From contig CAAEVC010000116.1 of assembly GCA_900759415.1 (NCBI GenBank), positions 1 to 23,656 of the forward strand: 23,656 bases of DNA. Reading direction: 5' to 3'. The notes under the pieces were generated by a model, which did no database searches, was not told the origin of the DNA, and was given only the letters and a program-made list of their open reading frames with translations. This DNA comes from an uncultured Dialister sp. GTDB lineage: Bacteria > Bacillota > Negativicutes > Veillonellales > Dialisteraceae. Below are positions 7,475 to 14,422 of the stretch, piece after piece; the stretch's first letter is position 1, and every line of letters starts with the position of its first letter. The translations under genes were made by a program, and so were the position numbers.

Positions 7475-7550
7475 ATGGTTCTCCTTCTTCAATATGTCTA
7501 GATTTTATCATAGATAGAAGAAACAAAACAGAGCGGAAAGTAAAGAGCTC

Positions 7551-7591
7551 CAGGCTATGAGGGATGGGCAGAGGGAATCGGCTTGGCCGAC
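7551..7591 (+). repeat. Dispersed hairpin repeat (TTG-loop copy)
   Basis: The arm aggctatgagggatgggcag is followed by ATCGGC-ttg-GCCGAC (7577-7591). The layout matches the other plus-strand copies. Confidence 0.6.
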
Positions 7592-7595
7592 AAAT

Positions 7596-7626
7596 TATAA
7601 AACGCCCCAAGACGGGGCGTTTTATA
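7596..7626 (-). terminator. Terminator after the hydrolase pseudogene
   Basis: A perfect 13-bp stem, TATAAAACGCCCC (7596-7608) with GGGGCGTTTTATA (7614-7626), has loop AAGAC. A/T runs on both sides make it usable in either direction. The minus-strand gene ending at 7790 is the only one reading into it. Confidence 0.75.
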
Positions 7627-7629
7627 CTC

Positions 7630-7647
7630 ATCAGCGAAGCTGATACC
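7630..7647 (-). repeat. Hairpin-only copy of the dispersed repeat
   Basis: On the minus strand GGTATCAGC-ttc-GCTGAT. The G-to-A change in one arm is matched by a C-to-T change in the other, so pairing is kept. The same variant occurs at 15728-15743. Confidence 0.65.
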
Positions 7648-7789
7648 GTTCTAGTCTGAAATCTGAAGGTCTGATAGTCTTGTGAAGTACATCTTCTTTC
7701 GGAAAGCGGACTACGGATAGCGGAAAGCAAAACGACGTCCCACTGTCACACTCGTCAACGCTGCCGACACTACCGCTCATCGCCCTTCA

Positions 7790-8919
7790 TCACTTCATCT
7801 CTTTCCACCATTCAGGAAGAGGATGGAGATAATCAAGTTCAGTCTTTTCTCCGATTTCCGGCGTCATAAGGACGAAATGTTTTCCCTTCGCTGCTTCTTC
7901 TATTCTCCGGTAGGGATCATCCCAGGTATGGCGGGAGAGGGCAAATTTTCCATTATGCACTGGAATGACCGCCCGGGCACGGAGGTCTTCTGCTGCCTTC
8001 GCACTTTCTTCGGGCATCATATGGATGTAGCGCCAGCCTTTATTGTACTGGCCACATTCTACAAGAGCCAGGTCAAAGGGACCGAAAGTATCCCCGATTT
8101 CCTTAAAGTGGCTTCCATAACCGGAATCTCCTGTATAGTACACCTTCCGCTCCGGTGTGAAGAAGGCAAAGCTGGCCCAGAGGGTGGGATTTTCTGTAAG
8201 AGATCTGCCGGAAAAATGCTGGGCAGGAAACACATAGATGAGAAGGTCATCGCCTATATGGACTTTTCCGCCCCAATCCTCTTCGTGGATTTTTTCTGCC
8301 GGATACCCCCACTGCTCCAGATAGGCACCGATGCTCAGCGGACACACCACTTCCTTCACTCTGTCCTTCAGTGCTTTCACTGTATCATAATCCAGATGGT
8401 CCCAGTGATCGTGGCTGATAACCAGCACATCTATATCAGGCATATCCTCCGGTTTGTACACATTGGACCCTTTGAACGCTTTATTGACGAAGGAAACAGG
8501 AGATGCATAATCCTTAAAGACCGGGTCCACAGAATCTTTTCCTCGTGAAGCTGTATGAAGAAGGAAGAATGACCCAGCCATACCACTGTATCCTCTTCTT
8601 CCGGGATAGATTTCAGATCACTCTTTTCGGTGACCATGGTCTCTTCCGGCATGAGCCCCTTCTTATCTCCAAAAAGGAATTCCCACATGGCAGCTATCTT
8701 TCCCTTTCCATCATCAGAAGAAGTCATCACCGGCAGGGGATTTTTATTCTCGAAAGGATCTACCTTATACTCCGGCTATTCTTTGAGCCGCATCAGCTTT
8801 TCGCCGGAAGGCAGTTTCCCGAACTGGTTCTGTGATAGGAAGGCCCAGACGCCTGCACCGAGAAGAAGGAAAGCCGATGCCAGAATGAATCCTCCTGTTT
8901 TTAATTTTGAATGTCCCAT
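7790..8919 (-). pseudogene. Metallo-beta-lactamase-fold hydrolase (UlaG / NAPE-PLD type), broken by stop and frameshift
   Basis: The intact gene would encode a membrane-anchored metal-dependent hydrolase of about 376 residues. Translation from the ATG at 8919 (GGAGGAG upstream) gives a hydrophobic N-terminal anchor (residues 11-28), then stops at an in-frame TAG (8776-8778, codon 48). The same frame reopens with DPFENKNPLPV and runs to VVWLGHSSFFIQL. Near 8529-8530 one base is missing: ATT CTG TGG should read ATT CTG GTG GAC, giving KILVDPVF. The next frame then carries the metal site HDHWDH, then TGDSGYGSHF and VIPVHNGKF to the end at 7790. Two separate lesions make a sequencing error unlikely as the whole explanation. 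The promoter (8967-8994) and terminator (7596-7626) look intact. The substrate is unknown. Confidence 0.88.
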
Positions 8920-8966
8920 GGCTGTCTCCTCCCTGTTGCTTTCATTTCATAAAGTTTACTTCTTTT

Positions 8967-8994
8967 ATTATAAAGGAAAACCACTCTCCGTCTA
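8967..8994 (-). promoter_or_regulatory. Promoter of the hydrolase pseudogene
   Basis: On the minus strand TAGACG (8994-8989), a 16-base spacer and TATAAT (8972-8967). The -10 box is a perfect consensus, 48 bases before the ATG at 8919. Confidence 0.55.
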
Positions 8995-9024
8995 ATACTT
9001 CCCTCCTATGGAAATCCATGCCTT

Positions 9025-9381
9025 TCAGCTATGGAACTGTTCCTTCAGATATTCAGCCAGCACTACCGCCTGATTATGTTCTTTATCTTTTGCTCCATAA
9101 AGGAGAGTAACTTTTCCCTTTCCTTCAATGGCAGCAAGAAAATCACCGAGCTTTTCATTGGAAGACAGTTCTTCTCTGTAGCGGTGGCGGAATTCTTCAT
9201 ACTTTTCCGGTTCATGGCCGAACCATTTCCGCAATTCTCCTGATGGAGCGATTTCCTTTTCCCAAAGGTCAAGGGCTGCCTTTTCCTTAGAAATACCCCG
9301 CGGCCAGAGACGGTCTACAAGCACTCTGAATCCATCTTCTTCAGATGATGTTTCATATACTCTTTTTATAGCTATTTCCAT
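9025..9381 (-). CDS. DUF488 family protein
   Basis: The 118-residue product has the pattern of small DUF488 proteins: IKRVYE near the N terminus, RVLVDRLWPRGISKEKA (about 19-35), then LWEKEIAPSGELRKWFGH and a closing strand VTLLYGAKDKEHNQAVVL. The length fits the family (about 115-120). The biochemical role is not established. The ATG at 9381 is chosen because AAGGAGGG precedes it by six bases. A longer reading from 9429 would add a Gly/Gln-rich stretch with no ribosome site. It is divergent from the plus-strand gene at 9532, and the hydrolase pseudogene lies 105 bases downstream on the same strand. Confidence 0.88.
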   Translation of the reverse strand: MEIAIKRVYETSSEEDGFRVLVDRLWPRGISKEKAALDLWEKEIAPSGELRKWFGHEPEKYEEFRHRYREELSSNEKLGDFLAAIEGKGKVTLLYGAKDKEHNQAVVLAEYLKEQFHS

Positions 9382-9404
9382 GACAATCCCTCCTTGATGT
9401 TTCC

Positions 9405-9413
9405 ATTGTACCA
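9405..9413 (-). promoter_or_regulatory. Extended -10 promoter for the DUF488 gene
   Basis: On the minus strand TGG-TACAAT, an extended -10 form, 23 bases before the chosen ATG. No clear -35 box is seen. Confidence 0.4.
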
Positions 9414-9485
9414 CCCTCATTCTTTCCATTCATCCATAGATTGAAATCCTTCCAGAAATCATATGCGAAGAACAGGTTCTTCTTC

Positions 9486-9494
9486 TGCTATAAT
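9486..9494 (+). promoter_or_regulatory. Extended -10 promoter for the exported protein gene
   Basis: TGC-TATAAT, an extended -10 with a perfect consensus hexamer, 37 bases before the ATG at 9532. A good -35 hexamer at 16-18 bases is absent, as expected for extended -10 promoters. Confidence 0.55.
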
Positions 9495-9531
9495 GAAATC
9501 AAAGATTCCATTTTCCAAAGGAGGATTTCCC

Positions 9532-10140
9532 ATGAAACATGGAAAGAAAATAAAAACCATACTTACTCTTCTCGCTGCCTCTTTTCTCCTGACCACGGCC
9601 TGCGGAGCTGAAGATTTCTTCACCTCGTCCTCTAACCGCTATCCCTGGAAAGCAGGGGTGGGATACAGCGCAGGAGACGAAAAGATAAGATTTATCCTGA
9701 ATGACAGAAGCACCCTGAAGCTGGTGGACGAGAATGCAGGAAAGACTCTTCTTTACATGCCCAATCCAAGAGGAGGAAATGGTCCGGTATACAGAGTACG
9801 TACCGTCTATGACAGAGGTTCAGGGAAAACATTCTATGAAATCACCGGATTCACCGGCGCCGAAAAATATAATGCCGGCTACTGGATCATCGGAAAAGAA
9901 GGAAATCACTGGGTCAAATACGTCACCCTTGATGACCTTTCTGCCATGGGCTATGACCTGGACCTTCCGAATCAGAAACTGGAATCAGTCATCAATGGAG
10001 GAAACCGGGGAAAATTTATCATCAACAGCATCAGAGAATATAAGAACGGAGATACCACTGGAAGGGAACTGATGCTCAGCGTCGAGCTTCACTGGAATGA
10101 AGAAAAGAAAGATTTTGATATAATCTATACGCCGGTATAA
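9532..10140 (+). CDS. Exported protein of unknown function
   Basis: Not recognised. The 202-residue product starts with a typical signal (MKHGKKIKTI, then a hydrophobic core to about 24). A cysteine at 24 in LLTTACGAED could be a lipoprotein anchor, but Thr at the -3 place is atypical, so cleavage after CGA by signal peptidase I is as likely. The mature part is rich in Tyr, Gly and charged residues, with strand-like segments (YRVRTVYDRGSGKTFYEI, then YWIIGKEGNHWVKY). The ATG at 9532 is chosen for AAGGAGG seven bases upstream. Earlier in-frame codons would only add a leader overlapping the -10 box. It is a single-gene unit with a terminator at 10308-10345. Confidence 0.85.
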   Translation: MKHGKKIKTILTLLAASFLLTTACGAEDFFTSSSNRYPWKAGVGYSAGDEKIRFILNDRSTLKLVDENAGKTLLYMPNPRGGNGPVYRVRTVYDRGSGKTFYEITGFTGAEKYNAGYWIIGKEGNHWVKYVTLDDLSAMGYDLDLPNQKLESVINGGNRGKFIINSIREYKNGDTTGRELMLSVELHWNEEKKDFDIIYTPV

Positions 10141-10307
10141 ATAAGAGCCCTGAGAAACATACAGAGTCCAGTGCATAGAGTCTCGGGAGGAAAAAGCTTC
10201 CTGGTACCGGGTTATCTATATTGGCGGATTACCGTAACATTTCAGACATGGTGACTGAATACACGGGCAGGCCAGAACGCTCGAAAGAAACATTATATAA
10301 GAATTCA

Positions 10308-10345
10308 AAAGACAGCACCAGGGAATGTCCTGCTGCTGTCTTTTT
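10308..10345 (+). terminator. Terminator of the exported protein gene
   Basis: AAAGACAGCA (10308-10317) pairs with TGCTGTCTTT (10334-10343). One C/C mismatch leads to an inner CAGG/CCTG pair around loop GAATGT. A run of five T (10341-10345) ends it. Confidence 0.8.
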
Positions 10346-10390
10346 CATATTATATGAATAACGGATACTTTCTCGACGCACTCATCTCAA

Positions 10391-10438
10391 AAAAAATGTT
10401 GTGATAAAATGCCGAAGCATTTTATCACAACATTTTTT
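10391..10438 (-). terminator. Terminator of groESL
   Basis: A perfect 22-bp stem (10391-10412 with 10417-10438) has tetraloop CGAA. Eight A residues before it on the plus strand give the U tract on the minus strand. It starts 12 bases past the groEL stop codon, and T-rich bases on the other side make it bidirectional. Confidence 0.9.
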
Positions 10439-10449
10439 ATTTTTTCAGA

Positions 10450-12066
10450 TTACATCATACCGCCCTGTGGCATTGGTGGCATAACCGGTTTGTTTTCTTC
10501 CGGCAGATCGCCAACAACTGCTTCAGTGGTCAGTACCAGAGCTGCAATGGATGCTGCATTCTGCAGTGCGCTTCTGGTAACCTTAGCCGGATCTACGATA
10601 CCAGCTTCCAGCATATTTTCGAATTTGTCATCTGCTGCATTGTAGCCGATGCCTTCGCCAGCTGCCTTAACTTTTTCAGCAATGATAGCGCCTTCCATAC
10701 CTGCGTTATCAGCAATCTGACGTACAGGAGCTTCGATAGCGTGACGAACCAGGTTGATACCGGTCTTTACATCCCCTTCAGCTTCCAGGCTGTCCAGAGA
10801 TTTCTGGATGTCCAGGAGAGTGGTGCCGCCGCCGGCAACGATACCTTCTTCAACAGCTGCTCTGGTAGCATTCAGAGCATCTTCAATGCGGAGTCTCTTA
10901 TCTTTCATTTCAACTTCGGTAGCTGCGCCTACTTCGATGACAGCAATGCCGCCGCCCATCTTAGCCAGACGTTCCTGAAGTTTATCTTTATCAAACTGGG
11001 AAGTAGCATCCTTATACTGTTCACGGATCTGATCTACTCTCTGTCTGATAGCTGCTTTATCACCAGCGCCATCAACGATGGTGGTGTTGTCTTTTGTAAT
11101 TCTTACCTGATGAGCAGTGCCGAGGTCATCAAGAGTTGCGCTCTGGAGGTTGCGGCCCATATCTTCAGAAATGACCTGACCACCAGTGAGGATAGCGATG
11201 TCTTCCAGCATAGCCTTACGACGGTCACCAAATCCAGGAGCCTTTACAGCTGCACATTTCAGGGTGCCGCGGAGTCTGTTTACTACCAGAGTTGCCAGAG
11301 CTTCACCTTCTACATCTTCAGCGATGATGAGGAGTTCCTTGCCGGAACGGGCAACCTGTTCCAGAAGCTGGAGCATATCCTGAAGCATATTGATTTTCTT
11401 GTCGGTGATGAGGATGTATGGATTTTCCATAACACATTCCATCTTATCCGGGTCAGTTACCATGTATGGGGAGAGGTAGCCGCGGTCGAACTGCATGCCT
11501 TCTACAACCTTCAGGCTGGTGCCCATGGTCTTGGAATCTTCTACAGTGATAACGCCGTCATTGCCAACCTTTTCCATAGCATCAGCGATGAGTCCGCCGA
11601 TAGTCTTGTCAGCAGAGGAAATAGAAGCAACCTGAGCGATAGCTTCCTTGGTGTTTACAGAAACAGCTCTCTTCTTGATTTCTTCAACCAGAACGTTAAC
11701 TGCTTCTTCAATACCCTTCTTCAAAACCATTGGATTTGCACCGGCAGCAACGTTTCTCATGCCTTCATGGATCATGGACTGAGCCAGAAGGGTTGCAGTA
11801 GTTGTGCCGTCGCCTGCTACATCATTGGTCTTGGTAGCGACTTCTTTAACGAGCTGAGCGCCCATATTTTCAAATGGATCCTTCAGTTCGATTTCACGGG
11901 CAATGGAAACACCGTCGTTAACGATGCTTGGAGCACCGAATTTCTTATCAAGAACAACATTGCGGCCTTTCGGTCCAAGAGTAATCTTAACTGCATTTGC
12001 CAGCTGATCTACGCCTCTGAGAAGAGCAGCGCGGGCTTCTTCATTATAAAGTACTTTCTTAGCCAT
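10450..12066 (-). CDS. groEL: Chaperonin GroEL (60 kDa)
   Basis: GroEL forms the double-ring chamber that folds cytosolic proteins with GroES and ATP. The 538-residue product is full length and collinear with the family: MAKKVLYNEEARAALLRGVD start, ITLGPKGRNVVLDKK (28-42), the ATP site GDGTTT (85-90) and the Met/Gly-rich tail ending MPPMPQGGMM. AGGAG lies eight bases before the ATG. It is the second gene of groESL, 37 bases after groES, with control by the CIRCE operator at 12406-12432. It ends at a very strong terminator. No damage is seen. Confidence 0.98.
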   Translation of the reverse strand: MAKKVLYNEEARAALLRGVDQLANAVKITLGPKGRNVVLDKKFGAPSIVNDGVSIAREIELKDPFENMGAQLVKEVATKTNDVAGDGTTTATLLAQSMIHEGMRNVAAGANPMVLKKGIEEAVNVLVEEIKKRAVSVNTKEAIAQVASISSADKTIGGLIADAMEKVGNDGVITVEDSKTMGTSLKVVEGMQFDRGYLSPYMVTDPDKMECVMENPYILITDKKINMLQDMLQLLEQVARSGKELLIIAEDVEGEALATLVVNRLRGTLKCAAVKAPGFGDRRKAMLEDIAILTGGQVISEDMGRNLQSATLDDLGTAHQVRITKDNTTIVDGAGDKAAIRQRVDQIREQYKDATSQFDKDKLQERLAKMGGGIAVIEVGAATEVEMKDKRLRIEDALNATRAAVEEGIVAGGGTTLLDIQKSLDSLEAEGDVKTGINLVRHAIEAPVRQIADNAGMEGAIIAEKVKAAGEGIGYNAADDKFENMLEAGIVDPAKVTRSALQNAASIAALVLTTEAVVGDLPEENKPVMPPMPQGGMM

Positions 12067-12103
12067 TTATATCACTCCTATAACGAAATAGTAAATCTAA
12101 AAA

Positions 12104-12385
12104 TCAGAGAATACCAAGAATATCTCTTTCAGCAAGAAGCAGGCATTTTTCGCCGTCTTCTTCTACATCTACGCCGGAATATTTAGCGAAGAGTACATGG
12201 TCTCCTACTTTAACATCAAAAGGAACACGGCTGCCGTTGTCCAGCAGTTTGCCGGTACCTACTGCAATAACAGTGCCCTTCTGGGATTTTTTCTGTGCTG
12301 TATCTGGGAGCAGGATGCCGCCCTTGGTCTTAGTTTCTTCTTCATCAACTCTAACGAGAACACGATCTGCTAATGGTTTTAACAT
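12104..12385 (-). CDS. groES: Co-chaperonin GroES (10 kDa)
   Basis: GroES is the heptameric lid of GroEL. The 93-residue product shows MLKPLADRVLVRVDE at the start, the mobile loop ETKTKGGILLPD, VPFDVKVGDHVLFAKYSG and the end ERDILGIL. The ATG at 12385 is preferred over an upstream in-frame codon at 12412, which lies inside the CIRCE operator. AAAGGAGG precedes the chosen ATG by seven bases. It is the first gene of groESL. Confidence 0.97.
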   Translation of the reverse strand: MLKPLADRVLVRVDEEETKTKGGILLPDTAQKKSQKGTVIAVGTGKLLDNGSRVPFDVKVGDHVLFAKYSGVDVEEDGEKCLLLAERDILGIL

Positions 12386-12405
12386 GTCTATTCCTCCTTT
12401 GACTA

Positions 12406-12432
12406 TTAGCACTCACCTAGCTTGAGTGCTAA
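12406..12432 (-). promoter_or_regulatory. CIRCE operator (HrcA binding site)
   Basis: TTAGCACTC-N9-GAGTGCTAA is a perfect copy of the CIRCE inverted repeat, at 12406-12414 and 12424-12432. It lies between the -10 box (12444-12449) and the groES start, where HrcA binding would block transcription until heat or misfolded protein stress. hrcA itself is not in the window. Confidence 0.95.
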
Positions 12433-12443
12433 CTTACTTTTCT

Positions 12444-12472
12444 ATAATACATAACTTCTCCATGAAATGCAA
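12444..12472 (-). promoter_or_regulatory. groESL promoter
   Basis: On the minus strand TTGCAT (12472-12467), a 17-base spacer and TATTAT (12449-12444). The likely transcription start is a few bases before or at the edge of the CIRCE repeat. Confidence 0.75.
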
Positions 12473-12625
12473 GTACTTTAGTTAAAAAATTTTCGATTTC
12501 ATCAAAACCTTTTCCCCTCTTTCCCCTATGGTTACATACATCGCTTCCCTCCCCCAAAGCAGGAGAAAACAGGGAAATATTCATCATCTCTCCCCTTATT
12601 CCATCTTCTATACAGCCGCCGGCTA

Positions 12626-12634
12626 TGGTATAAT
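12626..12634 (+). promoter_or_regulatory. Extended -10 promoter for rubredoxin
   Basis: TGG-TATAAT lies about 60 bases before the rubredoxin ATG. The -35 region is weak. A short GGCTagAGCC hairpin follows in the leader. Confidence 0.5.
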
Positions 12635-12694
12635 ACATGCAGAAACGGCTAGAGCCATTTCAATATCTGCTTTTGCAGGAGAACGGAGGTCATT

Positions 12695-12859
12695 ATGAAG
12701 AAGTACATTTGCAAAGTATGTGGCTGGATTTATGATGAAGCTGCTGGCGATCCGGACAATGGCATCGCTCCGGGAACCAAATTCGAAGATCTTCCGCCGG
12801 AATTCATCTGCCCATTATGCGGTGCAGGTAAAGAAGAATTCGAAGTTTACGAAGGCTAA
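12695..12859 (+). CDS. Rubredoxin
   Basis: Rubredoxin is a small cytosolic iron-sulfur electron carrier, in anaerobes often used with peroxide or superoxide reductases. The 54-residue product has the two iron knuckles C6-K-V-C9-G and C39-P-L-C42-G, with the conserved YDEAAGDPDNGIAPGT stretch between them and KFEDLPPEFICPLCGAGK at the second site. The position usually held by Trp before the second knuckle (DLP-x-x-W) is Phe here. GGAGG lies seven bases upstream of the ATG. It has its own promoter and terminator, and no partner gene is adjacent. Confidence 0.95.
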   Translation: MKKYICKVCGWIYDEAAGDPDNGIAPGTKFEDLPPEFICPLCGAGKEEFEVYEG

Positions 12860-12900
12860 TTCAAAAAGCATCGGAGTCCATCTTCGATGCTTTTTGAATT
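12858..12900 (+). terminator. Rubredoxin terminator
   Basis: A perfect 16-bp stem (12858-12873 with 12885-12900) with an 11-base loop begins within the last two bases of the stop codon. The A5/T5 runs lie inside the stem. Confidence 0.8.
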
Positions 12901-13032
12901 GATTTTATTTATGTTCATCTCCCTGTTCCTTAAAGGTGACAATCCGTAAAATTAATTCTTTAAAAGAAATCCGATAATATTGGACTTTTCACAATATGTA
13001 AAATGAATTGTCATTTATTTTCAAAAATAAAC

Positions 13033-13061
13033 TTGACAATAATAGTAAACCGTTGTATTAT
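13033..13061 (+). promoter_or_regulatory. Strong sigma-70 type promoter without an obvious gene
   Basis: TTGACA (13033-13038), exactly 17 bases, TATTAT (13056-13061). This is the best -35 box in the window. The predicted start is near 13068. Confidence 0.75.
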
Positions 13062-13067
13062 GAATAC

Positions 13068-13178
13068 GTAAACAAAAGGGAAACACCATTGGCCGTGGTG
13101 CTCCACTCATTGTTACCAATCTTTCTCAACAATTCAACGTCTCCAAAAAAGCCTCCCGGAAGGGAGGCTTTAGACGTT
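13068..13178 (+). ncRNA. Candidate small RNA or orphan leader
   Basis: The RNA would start about 7 bases after the promoter's -10 box. It contains hairpin CACCA-ttggccg-TGGTG (near 13084-13100), a second possible stem ATTGTT/AACAAT, and a final compound hairpin: outer AACGTCT/AGACGTT (13136-13142 with 13172-13178) around AAAGCCTCCC-ggaa-GGGAGGCTTT (13148-13171). A weak TTG frame from 13089 would read LAVVLHSLLPIFLNNSTSPK and on into the hairpin, like a leader peptide, but no operon follows on this strand for 1.2 kb. An alternative is a decayed attenuator or a minus-strand terminator. Confidence 0.4.
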
Positions 13179-13182
13179 ATGG

Positions 13183-13241
13183 AAATGAGCGATGAGCTAT
13201 GAGCATAAAGCTCGGAGCAGTGGTATCGGCTGCGCCGATAA
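13183..13241 (+). repeat. Dispersed hairpin repeat (best-formed copy)
   Basis: The arm atgagcgatgagctatgagc (from 13185) is followed by ataaagctcggagcagt and the hairpin TATCGGC-tgc-GCCGATA (13224-13240), perfect over 7 bp. I use it as the type copy. Confidence 0.75.
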
Positions 13242-13353
13242 GCATATAGAAAGCAGTAAAGCAACAATAGCAAGACGATTTTATCTAATAAATAATGATC
13301 CACGATGTCCCTAAGGATTAAGAGAACACAACGAAAAATTTTCATAAAAAAGA

Positions 13354-13387
13354 GCCTGTGAAAAATACATTGATATTTTTTACAGGC
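13354..13387 (-). terminator. Orphan strong hairpin terminator
   Basis: GCCTGTGAAAAATA (13354-13367) pairs with TATTTTTTACAGGC (13374-13387), with one G-T wobble and loop CATTGA. On the minus strand it is followed by CTCTTTTTT. No gene ends next to it. Confidence 0.6.
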
Positions 13388-13442
13388 CCTTCAGCTATGA
13401 GTGGCAGAGGAGGCTTTGCCGCAAGTTTAATAGGAATAAAAT

Positions 13443-13471
13443 CTCTTCTGTATCATCATTGATTCAGAGGA
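13443..13471 (-). terminator. Weak orphan hairpin
   Basis: ATCA/TGAT and TCTG/CAGA pair around loop TCAT with one mismatch and a weaker outer part. On the minus strand GAGATTTTATT follows. It could be a second stop for mscL read-through. Confidence 0.35.
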
Positions 13472-13560
13472 CCTTTTATATTAAAGAAACGCCCTATGTC
13501 AGATGAAAGTGCAGCGCCGTTATCTGAATGGCTAAAAAATAAAAATTATGAATATTTTAC

Positions 13561-13597
13561 AACCTTCGCTCAACTCTCTCCGCGGGGCTCGGGGCTC
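13561..13597 (-). repeat. Partial dispersed repeat next to the mscL terminator
   Basis: On the minus strand gagccccgagccccgcggag then agagttgagcgaaggtt. The last part matches the gagttgagcgaag arm at 1991-2003 and the ttgagcgaagag arm at 15710-15721. No hairpin is attached. Confidence 0.45.
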
Positions 13598-13608
13598 TAT
13601 AATAAAAA

Positions 13609-13632
13609 AGGGATGTGCAAAAAGCACACCCT
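13609..13632 (-). terminator. mscL terminator
   Basis: GGGATGTGC (13610-13618) pairs with GCACACCC (13624-13631) with one bulged A. On the minus strand it is followed by TTTTTTATTAT. It lies 16 bases past the mscL stop codon. Confidence 0.8.
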
Positions 13633-13647
13633 CTTTTATTATACACC

Positions 13648-14079
13648 TTATTTCAGTTCTGCTGTGCAGTGCGGGCAGCGGGTCGCATCATCTGCAATAG
13701 CTTCTTTGCAGAATGGACATTTTCTTGCTTCTTTAGCCGGAGCTTTCGGGAACATGCGGTTAATCTGGCTGATGATGATAAAGATTGCAAAAGCAATGAT
13801 GAGGAAATCAATCACATTGTTCAGGAACTGGCCGTAAGCAATGACCGGCACACCCATTTCCTTCGCTTCTGCCAGTGTGGAAACCGGCACTTTGGATAAA
13901 GGCAGGAACAGATTGGAGAAATCAATTCCACCCATCAGATAGCCCAGCGGCGGCATGATTACGTCACTGACCAGGGAAGATACGATTTTCCCGAAAGCAG
14001 CACCGATGATAACGCCGACTGCCATGTCTACCACATTACCACGAAGAGCGAAGTCTTTAAATTCTTTAAGCAAACCCAT
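13648..14079 (-). CDS. mscL: Large-conductance mechanosensitive channel MscL with C-terminal zinc ribbon
   Basis: MscL is a pentameric inner membrane channel that opens under membrane tension to release solutes during osmotic downshock. The 143-residue product begins MGLLKEFKDFALRGNVVDMAVGV, has TM1 (about 15-42, with the glycine-rich GVIIGAAFGKIV) and TM2 (about 82-106, FLNNVIDFLIIAFAIF), and then an added tail CPFCKEAIADDATRCPHC (121-138). The CPxC and CPxC pairs form a likely zinc ribbon, absent from the classic E. coli protein. AAAGGAG lies about ten bases before the ATG at 14079. It is a single-gene unit with its own terminator and is divergent from the alcohol dehydrogenase gene. Confidence 0.95.
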   Translation of the reverse strand: MGLLKEFKDFALRGNVVDMAVGVIIGAAFGKIVSSLVSDVIMPPLGYLMGGIDFSNLFLPLSKVPVSTLAEAKEMGVPVIAYGQFLNNVIDFLIIAFAIFIIISQINRMFPKAPAKEARKCPFCKEAIADDATRCPHCTAELK

Positions 14080-14422
14080 GAAGGAAGCACTCCTTTCTAT
14101 GAAATCGATAAATCTTAATTTACTTTAATATATCATATAAAGTATATAGAACACAATAGAAAAATAGAGAAAATTTTTAATTTTATACTTCTTCTCAAAG
14201 CCCATGATTTCTGACCTTTATTCACTTTTTAATCTTTCTGGAGAGCAGGAATGAGATATGTTCTATATTCCTTTAAATCATGACTAATCGATTTTTTATA
14301 TTAATTTAGAAACTGAGCACATAATTGTGTAAATCTGCGTTATACTAGAGGCACAGACATACAAATATTCAGGTAATGACTGTGGTGGTCAGCCTGATTA
14401 TTGATTATGAGGAGGAGATTCT
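14080..14422. other. AT-rich divergent promoter region of mscL and the alcohol dehydrogenase
   Basis: No gene is seen. On the plus side a -10-like TATACT (14341-14346) lies 77 bases before the dehydrogenase ATG, preceded by CACA-N4-TGTG (near 14318-14329), a possible operator. The leader contains CAGG...CCTG with an inner TGAC/GTCA (near 14371-14397) that can fold. On the minus side TTGTGT-N18-TATATT near 14125-14155 is a possible mscL promoter. These are weak calls. Confidence 0.4.

Larger units (their letters stand above)
7475..7789. other. Gene-free stretch between rlmI and the broken hydrolase gene
   Basis: It holds two hairpin repeats (7551-7591 and 7630-7647) on either side of a strong terminator (7596-7626), and a third partial repeat copy (7756-7784, minus strand gcgatgagcggtagtgtcgg). 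The TCTGAAATCTGAAGGTCTGA run near 7655-7680 is a short direct repeat of a kind also seen near 121-145. No coding frame is supported. Confidence 0.6.
10141..10449. other. Non-coding stretch between convergent genes
   Basis: It contains two strong terminators (10308-10345 for the plus strand, 10391-10438 mainly for groEL). The first 165 bases hold no feature I can name. Confidence 0.6.
12901..13647. other. 0.75 kb gene-free stretch with promoter, hairpins and repeats
   Basis: No gene is supported on either strand. It contains a good plus-strand promoter (13033-13061) with a hairpin-ended leader (to 13178), dispersed repeats (13183-13241, a degenerate one near 13391-13421, and 13561-13597), and two hairpins ending in U runs on the minus strand (13354-13387 and 13443-13471) with no gene feeding them except mscL, which already has its own terminator at 13609-13632. 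Confidence 0.6.

Noticed and set aside
10741..12186. 481-residue plus-strand open frame opposite groEL
   Set aside because: It is antisense to groEL, has Ser/Phe-rich shadow composition and no ribosome site. Long antisense frames over groEL are a known codon-bias artefact.
13183..13241. CRISPR-like array from repeated hairpins
   Set aside because: The copies are dispersed singly or in a pair across 20 kb with no regular spacers and no cas genes.
13058..13345. 95-residue minus-strand frame
   Set aside because: It crosses the dispersed repeat and the candidate leader, has no ribosome site and low-complexity content.
13496..13837. 113-residue plus-strand frame over mscL 3' end
   Set aside because: It runs through a repeat and the mscL terminator and then antisense to mscL.
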